A stretch of DNA of 64,000 nucleotides from Wenjunlia vitaminophila DSM 41686 (GCF_000380165.1 NZ_KB904666.1:1-64000), one strand, 5' to 3'. Counted from the first letter of the stretch, positions 25,526-33,092 are shown. Numbers and translations are program-made. The notes: generated from the letters alone by a model not told the origin.

Positions 25526-26467
25526 ATGTCGAACATTGCTCGGGTGAGTGGCTATGCGCATCTGACGACGGATGACCTGGTTCCCCCCGACTCCCCGCAC
25601 GTCTTCTTCGACCCGGCCGACACCGAGACCGGCGTCTGGGTGGCCAACGACCTGTTGACCGACGGGTGCTCCGTCCTCGACCTGGGTTCCGGGAGCGGCG
25701 CCGCAGCCGCGGCGATGGTCCGGGCCGGTGCGGCGCGCGTGCACGGCGTGGACGCGGGCGCGGAGAGCGTGGCCTGGGCGATGGAGCACTACGCGTCGCC
25801 GCGGACCGATCCCCGGGTGACCGTGGCGCAGGGGGACTTCTCCGAGCTGTCCACCAACGAACTGCTGGCCACGGCGCCGACCCCGCTGGGCCGGCCGATC
25901 ATCGTGACCAGCACCCTCCCGTACGTTCCGCTGCCGGAGCAGGTGAACGGACAGCGGCGTTCCATCGCCGGCGGTGACGACGGGCTGAAGTGGGCGCCGA
26001 CGGTCATCAGACACGCCCGGTCGCTCGGCTCCGACCTGGGACTCAGCATCGCCAGCTACTCCAGCCCGCGCCGGGCGCTGCGGCTGTTGCGCTCGGCCGG
26101 GTACCGGGTGGAGTCGGTGACGCTGGCGGCGCTCCCCCTGGGGGAGTTCACGTTGCAGCACAGCGAACGGGTGCTGGCCCTGGAGGAGACCGGAGAGGCG
26201 GTGCTGTGGCGGACCGGCGGGGGACCGACCCGCTACTTCATCCTGGGGCTGGCCTGCCGGTGGGTGGGCGCCGAGGACCCCCTCGAGGAGGGCAGGCTCA
26301 CCGGGGACATGCTGCTGCGGCTGCTCAGGGTCGCCGCCCGGTCGCGCACCGGCGCGTTGGAGGCGCTGGACGAGCGGGGCGCCAGCGACTGGTCGGGGAC
26401 GACGGGCTGGTCCGGGCCGGTGCGGGTGCTCGACCTGCCCCCGGCCCCCGTGCGCCAGCACTGTTGA
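25526..26467 (+). CDS. SAM-dependent methyltransferase (class I)
   Basis: A 313-residue protein. Motif I is VLDLGSGSGAAAAAMV (residues about 50-65) with the acidic end of strand 2 in VHGVDAGAESV. The motif IV region reads VTSTLPYVPLPEQV, similar to the NPPY-type loop of N-methyltransferases but with Thr-Leu in place of Asn-Pro. A long C-terminal part (SIASYSSPRRALRLLRSAGY) completes the fold. It could methylate a small molecule or a protein; the altered loop argues against a DNA methyltransferase. It is coupled in direction and spacing to the ornithine-cyclodeaminase-like gene and probably works on that product (inference). Confidence 0.82.
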   Translation: MSNIARVSGYAHLTTDDLVPPDSPHVFFDPADTETGVWVANDLLTDGCSVLDLGSGSGAAAAAMVRAGAARVHGVDAGAESVAWAMEHYASPRTDPRVTVAQGDFSELSTNELLATAPTPLGRPIIVTSTLPYVPLPEQVNGQRRSIAGGDDGLKWAPTVIRHARSLGSDLGLSIASYSSPRRALRLLRSAGYRVESVTLAALPLGEFTLQHSERVLALEETGEAVLWRTGGGPTRYFILGLACRWVGAEDPLEEGRLTGDMLLRLLRVAARSRTGALEALDERGASDWSGTTGWSGPVRVLDLPPAPVRQHC

Positions 26468-26548
26468 CGAACGAAGCAACCCCAGTCAACGGCCCGAAAC
26501 TGGCGGCGGCCGGGTCAGCCGCCACCGCTCGTGGTCGGACGCCGCCGG

Positions 26549-27265
26549 TCAGGCACGGACCGCCGTCCGCACCTCCTGCGCCGCCTTGTTGTCGAACGAC
26601 GCCCTGACCAGGCCGGCGGCCAGCCTTGCCGGTGCCTCTCCGTCCCGGGTCCGGCCGGGGCGTCCACGCCCGGCCTTCCCGCCCCCGCGCTCCGCCCCGT
26701 CCTCGGCGAGTCGGCCGAGCCGCTCGGGGGAGGTGGGCAGGCCGAGCCGTTCCGCGCCCTTGCGGGCCCGCTGGTCGAAGTACGGCGCGTACTCCGGCCA
26801 CACGGCCTGGGCTTCCCGCAGGAAGATGTCCACCCCGACCGGGCCGATGCCGGGGAACTGCTGGAGGAGCTCCTTGGGGTCGCCTTCGGCGCGCATCCGC
26901 CGCAGGTCCCCGCCGTACCGTTCCAGCAGCATCTCCGCCTCGTTCCCGAGCTGGGTGGCGGTGCGTTCGTCGTAGCGGCGGTACCCGCCCTCACCGAGCG
27001 CGTCCACCCGTTCCTGCCAGGTGGCCTGCGCCATGCGTTTGGGGTCCCGCAGACCGTGCGCGAACAGCGCCCGTGCCGCGTCCACCGCGATGTCCGCCTT
27101 GATGCGGGCGCTCAGCAGGTGGGCGAGGACCAACAACTGGTACAGCGACGCGGGTGTGTCCCGCAGCCGGATGCCGGCCTCGGCGGCGTACGTCTCACCG
27201 CAGCGCTCCAGCAGTGCCCGCGCCACGGCCTGGGGGTCCTTGGTGGCTTCTGGCTTGTCAGTCAC
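26549..27265 (-). CDS. Endonuclease III-like HhH-GPD protein
   Basis: A 238-residue protein from the GTG at 27265 (GGAG close upstream). The helix-hairpin-helix is LLQQFPGIGPVGVDIFL, with the preceding helices YQLLVLAHLLSARIKADIAV typical of the DNA glycosylase superfamily. The C-terminal four-cysteine iron-sulfur motif of classical Nth is absent; instead the protein ends in a glycine- and arginine-rich tail after LGLPTSPERLGRLA. In the position of the catalytic lysine/aspartate pair the sequence reads FPGIGPVGVD, so the Asp is present and the Lys is missing. This subgroup is widespread in actinobacteria and its activity is unproven. Confidence 0.8.
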   Translation of the reverse strand: MTDKPEATKDPQAVARALLERCGETYAAEAGIRLRDTPASLYQLLVLAHLLSARIKADIAVDAARALFAHGLRDPKRMAQATWQERVDALGEGGYRRYDERTATQLGNEAEMLLERYGGDLRRMRAEGDPKELLQQFPGIGPVGVDIFLREAQAVWPEYAPYFDQRARKGAERLGLPTSPERLGRLAEDGAERGGGKAGRGRPGRTRDGEAPARLAAGLVRASFDNKAAQEVRTAVRA

Positions 27266-27341
27266 GCGCTCCGGGTACCCGCCCGGTCGGGCGTCAACCA
27301 CCCGGGTGAGCCGCGCACCGCCGGCGGGCACCCCCGCCCGG

Positions 27342-28133
27342 TCAGTTCCACTGGGTCTGGTGGCTGACCCTGCGGTCGGCCCGGTCGTACTCGTCCACGG
27401 CGGCCACGGTCTCGCCGGGGAGCAGGGGGATCGCGTAGGCCCGGTAGGTGGTTCCGGGCAGCGACGTCACCCCGGCGGTGCGAGTGCCCCCGCCGTCGAG
27501 CGTCAGGACCGCGCGGGTGACCTCGGCACCGGGTTGGACGACCAGGACCCGGAAGCCGCGCACTGCCTTGTCGGTGTGGCCGAAGAGACCGGCCTGCTCG
27601 TTGAAGCCGTGGGCGCCCTCGACGACGGCGCAGCCGGACCAGGGGCCGCCCTGGTGGTCCACCCGCACCCCACCGATCACGGTGCGCTGACAGAGCAGGC
27701 TGGTGCCCGGCTCCGGTGAGGTGCCGGACGGCGGGGGGAACCGGGGGTCATCCCCCGGGTAGTCATCGGGGATCTCCCGGTACAGCTCCAGGGTCACCGA
27801 CCAGGTCGTCCCTCCCGCGGTGCCCCCGCCGACGCGCTCGGTGACCTTCGCCGGAACCGACGCGGGGGAGTGCGGCGACCCCGCGGGGGGCAGGGGAGTT
27901 GCGCGCCCGTCACCGGAGCCGGACCACTGGTGGACGACGGCGCCCCCGCAGCCCAGCACCACCGTGCAGACCACCGCGGCCAACGCGCGGTGGCGGGCAC
28001 GACGCCGGGCACGTCCGACGCGCAGGATCGCGTCCACCGGCGCGGGGGACGGCTCCCACCGGGTGGCGGCGTCCTGCATGGCCGTGCGCAGCTCCCGTTC
28101 CACCGGGTCGGGACGGTCGGGCGGCGCGGTCAT
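27342..28133 (-). CDS. Membrane-anchored anti-sigma-like protein with extracytoplasmic sensor
   Basis: A 263-residue protein with a cytosolic basic N-terminus (VERELRTAMQDAATRWEPSP, RVGRARRRARHRA), one transmembrane helix at about residues 49-66, and an extracytoplasmic domain of 190 residues. That domain is clearly paralogous to the secreted protein at 28756-29466: both share RTVI-GVRVDHQGGPWSGC, a second cysteine nearby (LLC), FNEQ, and a C-terminal PGTTYRAYAIPL / PGTNYRGFAVPI block. Its ATG overlaps the stop of the ECF sigma gene (ATGA), so the two are translationally coupled, the usual arrangement of sigma and anti-sigma genes. The anti-sigma role is inferred from context; no ZAS zinc motif is present. 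Confidence 0.8.
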   Translation of the reverse strand: MTAPPDRPDPVERELRTAMQDAATRWEPSPAPVDAILRVGRARRRARHRALAAVVCTVVLGCGGAVVHQWSGSGDGRATPLPPAGSPHSPASVPAKVTERVGGGTAGGTTWSVTLELYREIPDDYPGDDPRFPPPSGTSPEPGTSLLCQRTVIGGVRVDHQGGPWSGCAVVEGAHGFNEQAGLFGHTDKAVRGFRVLVVQPGAEVTRAVLTLDGGGTRTAGVTSLPGTTYRAYAIPLLPGETVAAVDEYDRADRRVSHQTQWN

Positions 28134-28663
28134 GTCGGCTCACCGGGCGGGACGAGGGCGAAACCGGTGAGCGCGGGGTGGGCGCGGAGCTTGGTCAGTG
28201 CCCGGGACGCCTGGCTCTTGACCGTGCCCACCGAGCACCCCAGGGTGCGCGCCGTGTCCTGTTCGCTCAGGTCCTCCCAGTACCGGAGCACGATCACCGC
28301 CCGTTGACGCTGGGGCAGTGCGGCGAGTGCCTCCATCAGCACCTCCCGTTGTTCGACGTGCTGGTTCCTGCCGGACCCGCCGGGGGTGTCCGGCAGGAAC
28401 GGGGTCAGCAGGTGGGCCACCCGCCGTCTGCGGTGGCGGCTGCGGTTGTTGTTGATCAGGGCGCGGCGGACGTACAGGTCGGCCTCGTCCCGCCGTACCC
28501 GGGGCCACTGGGCGTAGACCTTGATCAGTGTGGTCTGCACCAGGTCCTCGGCCTCGTGGAAGTCGCCGGTGAGCATGTGGGCCATGCGGACCAGGTACGG
28601 CCAGCGGGCCGCGGTGAACTCCGTGAAGTCGGCGTCGCCGCCGCGCTGGTTACGGGTGAGCAC
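28130..28663 (-). CDS. ECF sigma factor (SigE-family actinobacterial type)
   Basis: A 177-residue sigma factor from the GTG at 28663. Region 2 reads FTEFTAARWPYLVRMAHMLTG, then DFHEAEDLVQTTLIKVYAQWPRV (core-binding and -10 recognition). Region 4 reads EALAALPQRQRAVIVLRYWE, then DLSEQDTARTLGCSVGTVKS (-35 recognition helix). This is the SigE-family signature common in actinomycetes. The length is standard and no C-terminal extension is present. It overlaps the coupled membrane protein gene by four bases. The secreted paralogue gene lies 92 bp upstream and is likely part of the same regulon or operon. Confidence 0.93.
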   Translation of the reverse strand: MLTRNQRGGDADFTEFTAARWPYLVRMAHMLTGDFHEAEDLVQTTLIKVYAQWPRVRRDEADLYVRRALINNNRSRHRRRRVAHLLTPFLPDTPGGSGRNQHVEQREVLMEALAALPQRQRAVIVLRYWEDLSEQDTARTLGCSVGTVKSQASRALTKLRAHPALTGFALVPPGEPT

Positions 28664-28755
28664 AAAGACATGTCCTGGCGTCGGGGGAGGCCGTGACGGC
28701 CTGCGGGGGAGGGGAACGCGGGCGGTGCGGGGAGCGGGCCCCGCACCGCCACTGG

Positions 28756-29466
28756 TCAGCGCCAGTTGGTGTCGTGGCTGACGAGGTCGTTCTGCGCGTC
28801 GTAGGTGTCCACGGCCTCGATGGTCTCGCCTTCGGCGATCGGGACCGCGAACCCGCGGTAGTTGGTGCCCGGCAGGGCGACCACGCGGGCGGAGCGGGTC
28901 TCGCCGTCGCTGAACGTGACCGTGGCGCGGGCCACCGTGGCACCGGGCTGGGCGGTGAGGACCCGGGTGCCGGTGGTGCCCTTGTCACTGAGGCCGCGCA
29001 GCGCCATCTGCTCGTTGAAGTCCTTCGCGCCGTCAACGACGGTGCAGCCGGACCAGGGGCCGCCCTGGTGGTCCACCCGCACTCCGTCGATCACGGTGCG
29101 CTCGCAGAGCAGGCTCTCGCCCTCCGGGGCGTCCATCCCCGGGAAGGACGGCGGGGTGTAGCCGTCCGGCAGGGTGCGGTGGAACTCCAGCGTCACCGAC
29201 CACGGCACCCCGTCAACGGTCCCGGAGCCGACCACCCGGGAGAGCGGACCGGCCTTGGCCGTCCGCGCTTCCGCCCCGGCGGCCTTCTCGCCCCGCGCGG
29301 GTCCGGCGGCCTGTTCGGCGGTGACCTGCCGGGTCACCGACGTGTTCCCGGCCGGGTCGGCGGTCCCGGCGGAGGACCCCCCGGAGGCCAGGGCCGAGGC
29401 CGTGGGCACCGCGACCGCGGTGGCGACCACCGCGGCGGCGATGGCGAACTTCCTGATTCGGGTCAT
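28756..29466 (-). CDS. Secreted paralogue of the neighbouring sensor domain
   Basis: A 236-residue exported protein. The signal peptide is clear (MTRIRKFAIAAAVVATAVAV, cleavage after SALA at about residue 27). A low-complexity Ala/Gly/Thr linker to residue 75 follows, then a domain of 160 residues matching the extracytoplasmic domain of the protein at 27342: GTVDGVPWSVTLEFHRTLP, RTVIDGVRVDHQGGPWSGC, FNEQMALRG, PGTNYRGFAVPIAEGE. Two conserved cysteines could form a disulfide. No function is known. As the first gene of the ECF locus it may be the product that the anti-sigma-like protein mimics or competes with. Confidence 0.82.
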   Translation of the reverse strand: MTRIRKFAIAAAVVATAVAVPTASALASGGSSAGTADPAGNTSVTRQVTAEQAAGPARGEKAAGAEARTAKAGPLSRVVGSGTVDGVPWSVTLEFHRTLPDGYTPPSFPGMDAPEGESLLCERTVIDGVRVDHQGGPWSGCTVVDGAKDFNEQMALRGLSDKGTTGTRVLTAQPGATVARATVTFSDGETRSARVVALPGTNYRGFAVPIAEGETIEAVDTYDAQNDLVSHDTNWR

Positions 29467-29667
29467 CAGAATCGTTACTCCTCACACAGAGCGGACAGAC
29501 AGGAGAGGCGCCCTCCTGCCCCTCCCTACTCCGCCCCGTGCCGCCGGGTTGCACGCCCGACCCACCGACTTCCGCGATCCCTCCACGCCGCGCCCCGGGC
29601 GAGCGGGCGCACCGTACCGCGCCGGCTCCCCTCCCGGACGGACGGCCGCCACGGGGTTCCGGCACGG

Positions 29668-30034
29668 TCACTCCTCGTCGCCCTCGACCGTTCCCCGGAG
29701 CGCGCCCTCCGCCGCCTGGGGGCGCAGTTCGGTGGCGAGCACGTACGCCACCCGGATCGCCTCGTAGTCCACCTGCTCGGCGACCCGCTCCGGCAGGTTC
29801 TCACGGTCGCTCTCCGACATCGAACGACCGCGCCACTCGCCTTCGAAGGTCACCCGGGGCGCCGGGGCGCGCTCGAAACGCAGGTGGTCGGCCTCGACCC
29901 AGGCGCGGAAGTCGATGTCGGGTCGCCACGGTCCTCCCCGCCAGGGTCGCCACTGGTCCGGCCGGCCCCGCCACGGCCGGCCGGACCGGGGTTCCGGCTG
30001 TTCAGGCAGGTACGCGGACTCCGGTGACCTTCAT
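29668..30034 (-). pseudogene. Small hypothetical gene with apparent single-base frameshift
   Basis: The upstream gene ends in an ATGA overlap whose ATG (30034) opens a frame that stops after ten residues (MKVTGVRVPA, stop at 30004-30002). In the next frame, directly across that stop, the reading continues without interruption to 29668 as a coherent polar protein: PEQPEPRSGRPWRGRP, RPDIDFRAWVEADHLRFERA, SDRENLPERVAEQVDYEAIR, TELRPQAAEGAL. Removing one base near 30003 would join both parts into a protein of about 121 residues. Alternatively only the last 61 residues are made, from a GTG at 29853. I do not recognise the family. It is the fourth gene of the gas-vesicle-accessory-type operon. Confidence 0.4.
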
Positions 30035-30756
30035 GGCGGACGGCCCTCGTCCCCGGTCGTGGCCTCGCCCGCCCCCTTCGCCGTGTCGCCGGCCTCCTTC
30101 GCCGTGTCGCCGGCCTCGCCCGCGGCCTTCCCCGCGCCCTCGCCGACCTGGGATGCGGCGTCCCCGGCGCCTTCGCCGACTTCGCCTGCGGCCTTCCCGG
30201 CGCCCTGGCCCACCTGGGAGGTGGCTTCCCCGGCGCCCTCGCCGACCTGACCGACCGCCTTCCCAGCTCCCTCGCCGACCTGGGATGCGGCGTCCCCGGC
30301 GCCTTCGCCGACTTCGCCCACCGCCTTCCCCGCGCCCTGGCCGACCTCGCCGACGGCCTTCCCGGCGCCCTGGCCGAGCTGGGAGGTGGCCTTCTCGGCG
30401 CCCCCGGCGACATGGCCGACCGCCGACTCGGCGGTGGCTGCCAGACGGTCCAGGATCTGCGGGTTGTTGTCGAGGGTCTGGAGCACCCGCTCGACGATCG
30501 CCGCCACGTTGTCGAGCCGGACCTTGAGCAGTGCCTGGGCCTCCACCCCCTTGATGGTCAGCTTGGTCTCCCCCAGGCCCACGTCCGCGCCGACGTGCAG
30601 CTTCACCAGGTCCAGCACCTCCGCGCGGAGCGAGACCCGGGCCCGCAGGTCCCTGACCTCGAGGTCGATCTCATCGACCTTGACCACCGGCACGTCAAGG
30701 AAGACGTCGGAGTCCTCCGAGCCGTCGTTCTCCCGGGCCGTCTCCTCACTTCCCAT
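30031..30756 (-). CDS. Gas-vesicle-accessory-type protein with eleven-residue repeats
   Basis: A 241-residue soluble protein. Residues 18-110 form the conserved part (VFLDVPVVKVDEIDLEVRDL, VLDLVKLHVGADVGLGETKL, LLKVRLDNVAAIVERVLQTL), a segment found in actinobacterial proteins near SRPBCC and gas vesicle genes. Residues 118-216 are nine copies of an 11-residue unit (consensus EGAGKAVGEVG), like the 11-mers of LEA proteins and other amphipathic helices that lie on surfaces. The start codon at 30756 overlaps the upstream SRPBCC gene by 11 bases, so synthesis is coupled. No membrane segment. A structural role on a protein shell or lipid surface is suggested, not shown. Confidence 0.75.
   Translation of the reverse strand: MGSEETARENDGSEDSDVFLDVPVVKVDEIDLEVRDLRARVSLRAEVLDLVKLHVGADVGLGETKLTIKGVEAQALLKVRLDNVAAIVERVLQTLDNNPQILDRLAATAESAVGHVAGGAEKATSQLGQGAGKAVGEVGQGAGKAVGEVGEGAGDAASQVGEGAGKAVGQVGEGAGEATSQVGQGAGKAAGEVGEGAGDAASQVGEGAGKAAGEAGDTAKEAGDTAKGAGEATTGDEGRPP
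30109..30405. repeat. Nine 33-bp tandem repeats encoding 11-residue units
   Basis: The repeats lie inside the gene at 30031-30756. They are degenerate at the DNA level but regular at the protein level: each unit is xGAGxAxxxxG with alternating K/D/E at position 5. Two neighbouring units (residues 129-139 and 140-150) are identical, as are the units at 151-161 and 195-205, which suggests recent unequal crossover. Confidence 0.85.
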
Positions 30757-31753
30757 TCTTCCGCCCGTTCTGACCGTTGCCCCCGCCGCCGTTGCCGCCG
30801 TTCCCGTTCCCGTTCCCGTTGCCTTCCGCGCCGCGCTCGCCGTTGCCCTCGCCCTGGTCCTCCCCGTTGGTCTCCCCGTTGCCTTCGCCCTCCCCGTTCT
30901 CGCCCTGTTCCTCCTCCCGGACGGCGTCCTCGTGGCTGCGCACCACCTCGCCGTCCCTGACCTCGCCACGCCAGCCCTGGACGTCCTCCGCGGCGAGGGT
31001 GACGTACCGCTGGAAGTGCTTCAGGTCCAGCCGCAGCCGGCGCCCCTGCGCCCGCCAGATGTTGCCGAGCTTCTCGATGAAGCCGGACGGGTAGTACTCC
31101 ACGACCGCGACCACCCGGGTCAGCGTGGGCGTCAGCTCGTGGAACGAGACGGCGCCCCGGGTTGTCCCCTGGCTGCCCTCGGAGTTCCACACGATCCGGT
31201 CGTCCGGCACCTGCTCCTCGACGGTGGCCTCGAAGGTCCGTTCGAAGAACGAGATCTTGACCTTCCACTGGGACGTGACCTCGTCCGACTGATCGACGTT
31301 GGCGACCCCCTTGGTGAACACACCGAACTTCTCGTACTGGGTCCAGTGGTCATAGACGGTGCGCAGCGGCACGCCGATGTCGATGGTTTCGACGATGTTC
31401 GTGACCTTGGTGTTGCCGGCCTCGGACTCCTTGCTGCCCCCGCCGTTCCCCCCGTTGCCGTCCTGGCCGCCGCCCTTGCCTCCACCACCCATGACCCGGT
31501 CCTTCACTCCGCGCAGCGCGCCGCCGGCCGCCGCGGTGGGCTTCTTCCCGCTCAACACCCCGGCCGCGAGGTCGGGCACCACCCCACCACCGCCGGCGGA
31601 CTGGGTGATCCGTTGCGTCGCGTCGGTCAGCCGGGAGCTCGCGGCGTCCACCAGACGGTCCGCACCCGTGCTGACCAGCCGCATCAGTTCGTCGCCGATC
31701 CGGTCCAACGGCGAGGGGGTCTGCCCGTCGCCCTGCTTCTCCTCGCCGGCCAT
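30746..31753 (-). CDS. SRPBCC-domain protein of the gas-vesicle-accessory type
   Basis: A 335-residue protein. The N-terminal 90 residues (PLDRIGDELMRLVSTGADRL ... DATQRITQSAGGG) are helical. Residues about 125-270 are an SRPBCC (polyketide cyclase-like) domain: TNIVETIDIGVPLRTVYDHW, FGVFTKGVANVDQSDEV, WKVKISFFERTFEATVEEQ, GFIEKLGNIWRAQGRRL. The C-terminal 65 residues are a Glu/Gly/Asn-rich disordered tail. Proteins with this start plus SRPBCC domain occur in Streptomyces gas vesicle clusters (GvpZ-like); here no GvpA, F, G, J, K, L, S or O gene is present. Its ATG overlaps the stop codon of the preceding gene (TGATG). Confidence 0.78.
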   Translation of the reverse strand: MAGEEKQGDGQTPSPLDRIGDELMRLVSTGADRLVDAASSRLTDATQRITQSAGGGGVVPDLAAGVLSGKKPTAAAGGALRGVKDRVMGGGGKGGGQDGNGGNGGGSKESEAGNTKVTNIVETIDIGVPLRTVYDHWTQYEKFGVFTKGVANVDQSDEVTSQWKVKISFFERTFEATVEEQVPDDRIVWNSEGSQGTTRGAVSFHELTPTLTRVVAVVEYYPSGFIEKLGNIWRAQGRRLRLDLKHFQRYVTLAAEDVQGWRGEVRDGEVVRSHEDAVREEEQGENGEGEGNGETNGEDQGEGNGERGAEGNGNGNGNGGNGGGGNGQNGRKNGK

Positions 31754-32568
31754 CAGCGGTCACCTCCACGGCGTGCCGAAACCTGGGGCGTGGACGAGCG
31801 CACCGGGCGCAGCGGCCTGGGCCGGCGGGACGGCAGCGGCTCCCCGGGCTTGCGGCCACCGGCCGGCTTGGTCGGGGGGGTCTCGCCCCGCCCCTTCGGC
31901 TCCGCCTTCGAGGGACGCCTGCGCTGCTGGGTGCCCCGCCCCGTGCCCGAGGGTTCGCCCTGCTCCTTGGCCTCGCCCTGCTGTTCCTCCCCGCCTTGTT
32001 CCTGTTCCTTGGCCTCGCCCCGCTGCTCGTCCCCGCCCTGTTCTTGTTCCTGTTCCTCCCCCTCGCCCTCGCCCTGCCCCTTGGCCTCCTCCCCTTCCCC
32101 GGCCTGTTCCTCCCCTTCGCCCTGTTCCTCGCCCTCGGCCTCGGCTGGCTCCTGCTTCTGCTCCTGCTTCTGCTCGCGCTGGCCCTCGGCCTCGGCCTCG
32201 CCCTCGTCCCCACCGGCGCCCTCGCCCTCGTCGCGCCCGGGCTTCCCCCCGCCGGCGAGCGACCGGGTGAATCCGGCCAGCGTGTCGGCGATGGCGTCGC
32301 AACCACACTTGACGGTGGCGTTGACCGCGGACCGTCCGTTGGCCGCGAGCTCTCCGCGGACCCGGTCCTTGACCTGGCCGAACTGCGGGGACGACCCGAG
32401 TTTGCGCAGCCCCTCGGTGACCATGGTCCTGGGGTTCATCTGTGCCCGCCGGCCCAGGGCGAACGAGGCGAGGGCGATGGCCAGCTTCGCCTTCTTGGTC
32501 CGCCCCAGCAGGTAGCCCGCGGCCATCCCGGCCGCCACGGCGGCCCGGGTGTTGTCGCTTTCACTCAT
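31753..32568 (-). CDS. Gas-vesicle-accessory-type protein with acidic disordered tail
   Basis: A 271-residue protein. Residues 1-95 are ordered: an N-terminal hydrophobic, glycine-rich segment (RAAVAAGMAAGYLLGRTKKA) that may sit at or in a membrane, then KLAIALASFALGRRAQ and a helical region with a CGCDAIAD motif. From residue about 110 the sequence is a run of Glu, Gln, Gly and Lys, with strong negative charge, and ends in a basic stretch (RRRPSK, PSRRPRPLRP). Homologues next to SRPBCC genes are sometimes labelled DNA primase; nothing primase-like is seen. It is the first gene of the coupled set, divergent from the cobalamin riboswitch. Confidence 0.72.
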   Translation of the reverse strand: MSESDNTRAAVAAGMAAGYLLGRTKKAKLAIALASFALGRRAQMNPRTMVTEGLRKLGSSPQFGQVKDRVRGELAANGRSAVNATVKCGCDAIADTLAGFTRSLAGGGKPGRDEGEGAGGDEGEAEAEGQREQKQEQKQEPAEAEGEEQGEGEEQAGEGEEAKGQGEGEGEEQEQEQGGDEQRGEAKEQEQGGEEQQGEAKEQGEPSGTGRGTQQRRRPSKAEPKGRGETPPTKPAGGRKPGEPLPSRRPRPLRPVRSSTPQVSARRGGDR

Positions 32569-32782
32569 GTCGCATATCCCTGTCCGTTCCGCTCCGTCCG
32601 GCTCGTCGCCCCTTCATTCGAAGACCGGGCGGACCGCGGCGCCACCGCTGATAGACCAGTCGGGTAGCGACACGCCCCGGACTCGGTGAACGCGCCCACG
32701 AGGGACAGACCCAACGTTTCCGCACGGCGGCAGCACCGCGTCCGGTGGCCGACGTCACAACCCGCCTCCTGGCGGGGGCCGA
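32569..32782. other. Divergent region upstream of the B12 locus
   Basis: 214 bp that should contain the promoters for the gas-vesicle-accessory operon (minus) and for the riboswitch-controlled locus (plus). No clear promoter boxes were identified, and no gene is supported. Confidence 0.4.
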
Positions 32783-32920
32783 CGCGTCGGGATACGCTTC
32801 CCCGTGCTCCGCCCGCGCGGGGCCCACAACTGAATGCGTACGCGACTGGGGAAAGCCGGTGAGATTCCGGCACTGACCTGCAACCGTGAGCAGCGCGAAC
32901 CCGCGCTGCGAGTCGGACCG
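32783..32920 (+). ncRNA. Cobalamin (adenosylcobalamin-type) riboswitch
   Basis: The conserved core is plain: GGGGAAAGCCGGTGAGATTC followed by CGGCACTGACCTGCAACCGTGA (32848-32889), matching the invariant parts of the B12 element (GGTGAAATCCGGC-type stem, then CTG-CCCGCAACTG-TGA). A further stem follows (GCAGCGCG with CGCGCTGC, 32890-32911), then GAGTCGGACC. Boundaries are estimated. In bacteria this RNA binds coenzyme B12 and lowers expression of B12 uptake or synthesis genes, so the locus starting at 33093 should be repressed when B12 is plentiful. The hairpin at 32995-33033 is the probable output. Confidence 0.9.
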
Positions 32921-32994
32921 CCCACCGCGCTACGTGCACTGCTTCTCACTGTCATGGTCTGCAGCGTGGAGCCTTGAGCCCGTCCGGTTCTTCG

Positions 32995-33033
32995 GCCCCT
33001 GTCGCTCGCGTTGGAAAACGCAACGTCAGGGGC
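32995..33033 (+). terminator. Expression-platform terminator of the riboswitch
   Basis: GCCCCTG (32995-33001) pairs with CAGGGGC (33027-33033). Inside, GCGTT and AACGC form a second stem around a GGAA loop, followed by TCGTCATTT. It lies between the B12 aptamer and the first gene, where a transcription terminator is expected. Confidence 0.65.
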
Positions 33034-33092
33034 TCGTCATTTGGGGGGCGCACGGGGTCCAGGTGCCGACCCCGGAACGAAGGGCACCTCCG

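Noticed and set aside
23360-26479. A 1039-codon open frame on the minus strand
   Set aside because: It lies antisense to the OCD-like and methyltransferase genes and crosses the PH-like gene in another frame. Composition is the Arg/Gly/Pro/His mix of a G+C shadow, with no domain motifs.
30109-30405. CRISPR-like or minisatellite interpretation of the 33-bp repeats
   Set aside because: They are in frame inside a coding sequence, and conservation is at the protein level without unique spacers.
31753-32568. DNA primase
   Set aside because: No zinc ribbon, TOPRIM or helicase-interacting region is present; the protein is half low-complexity acidic sequence.
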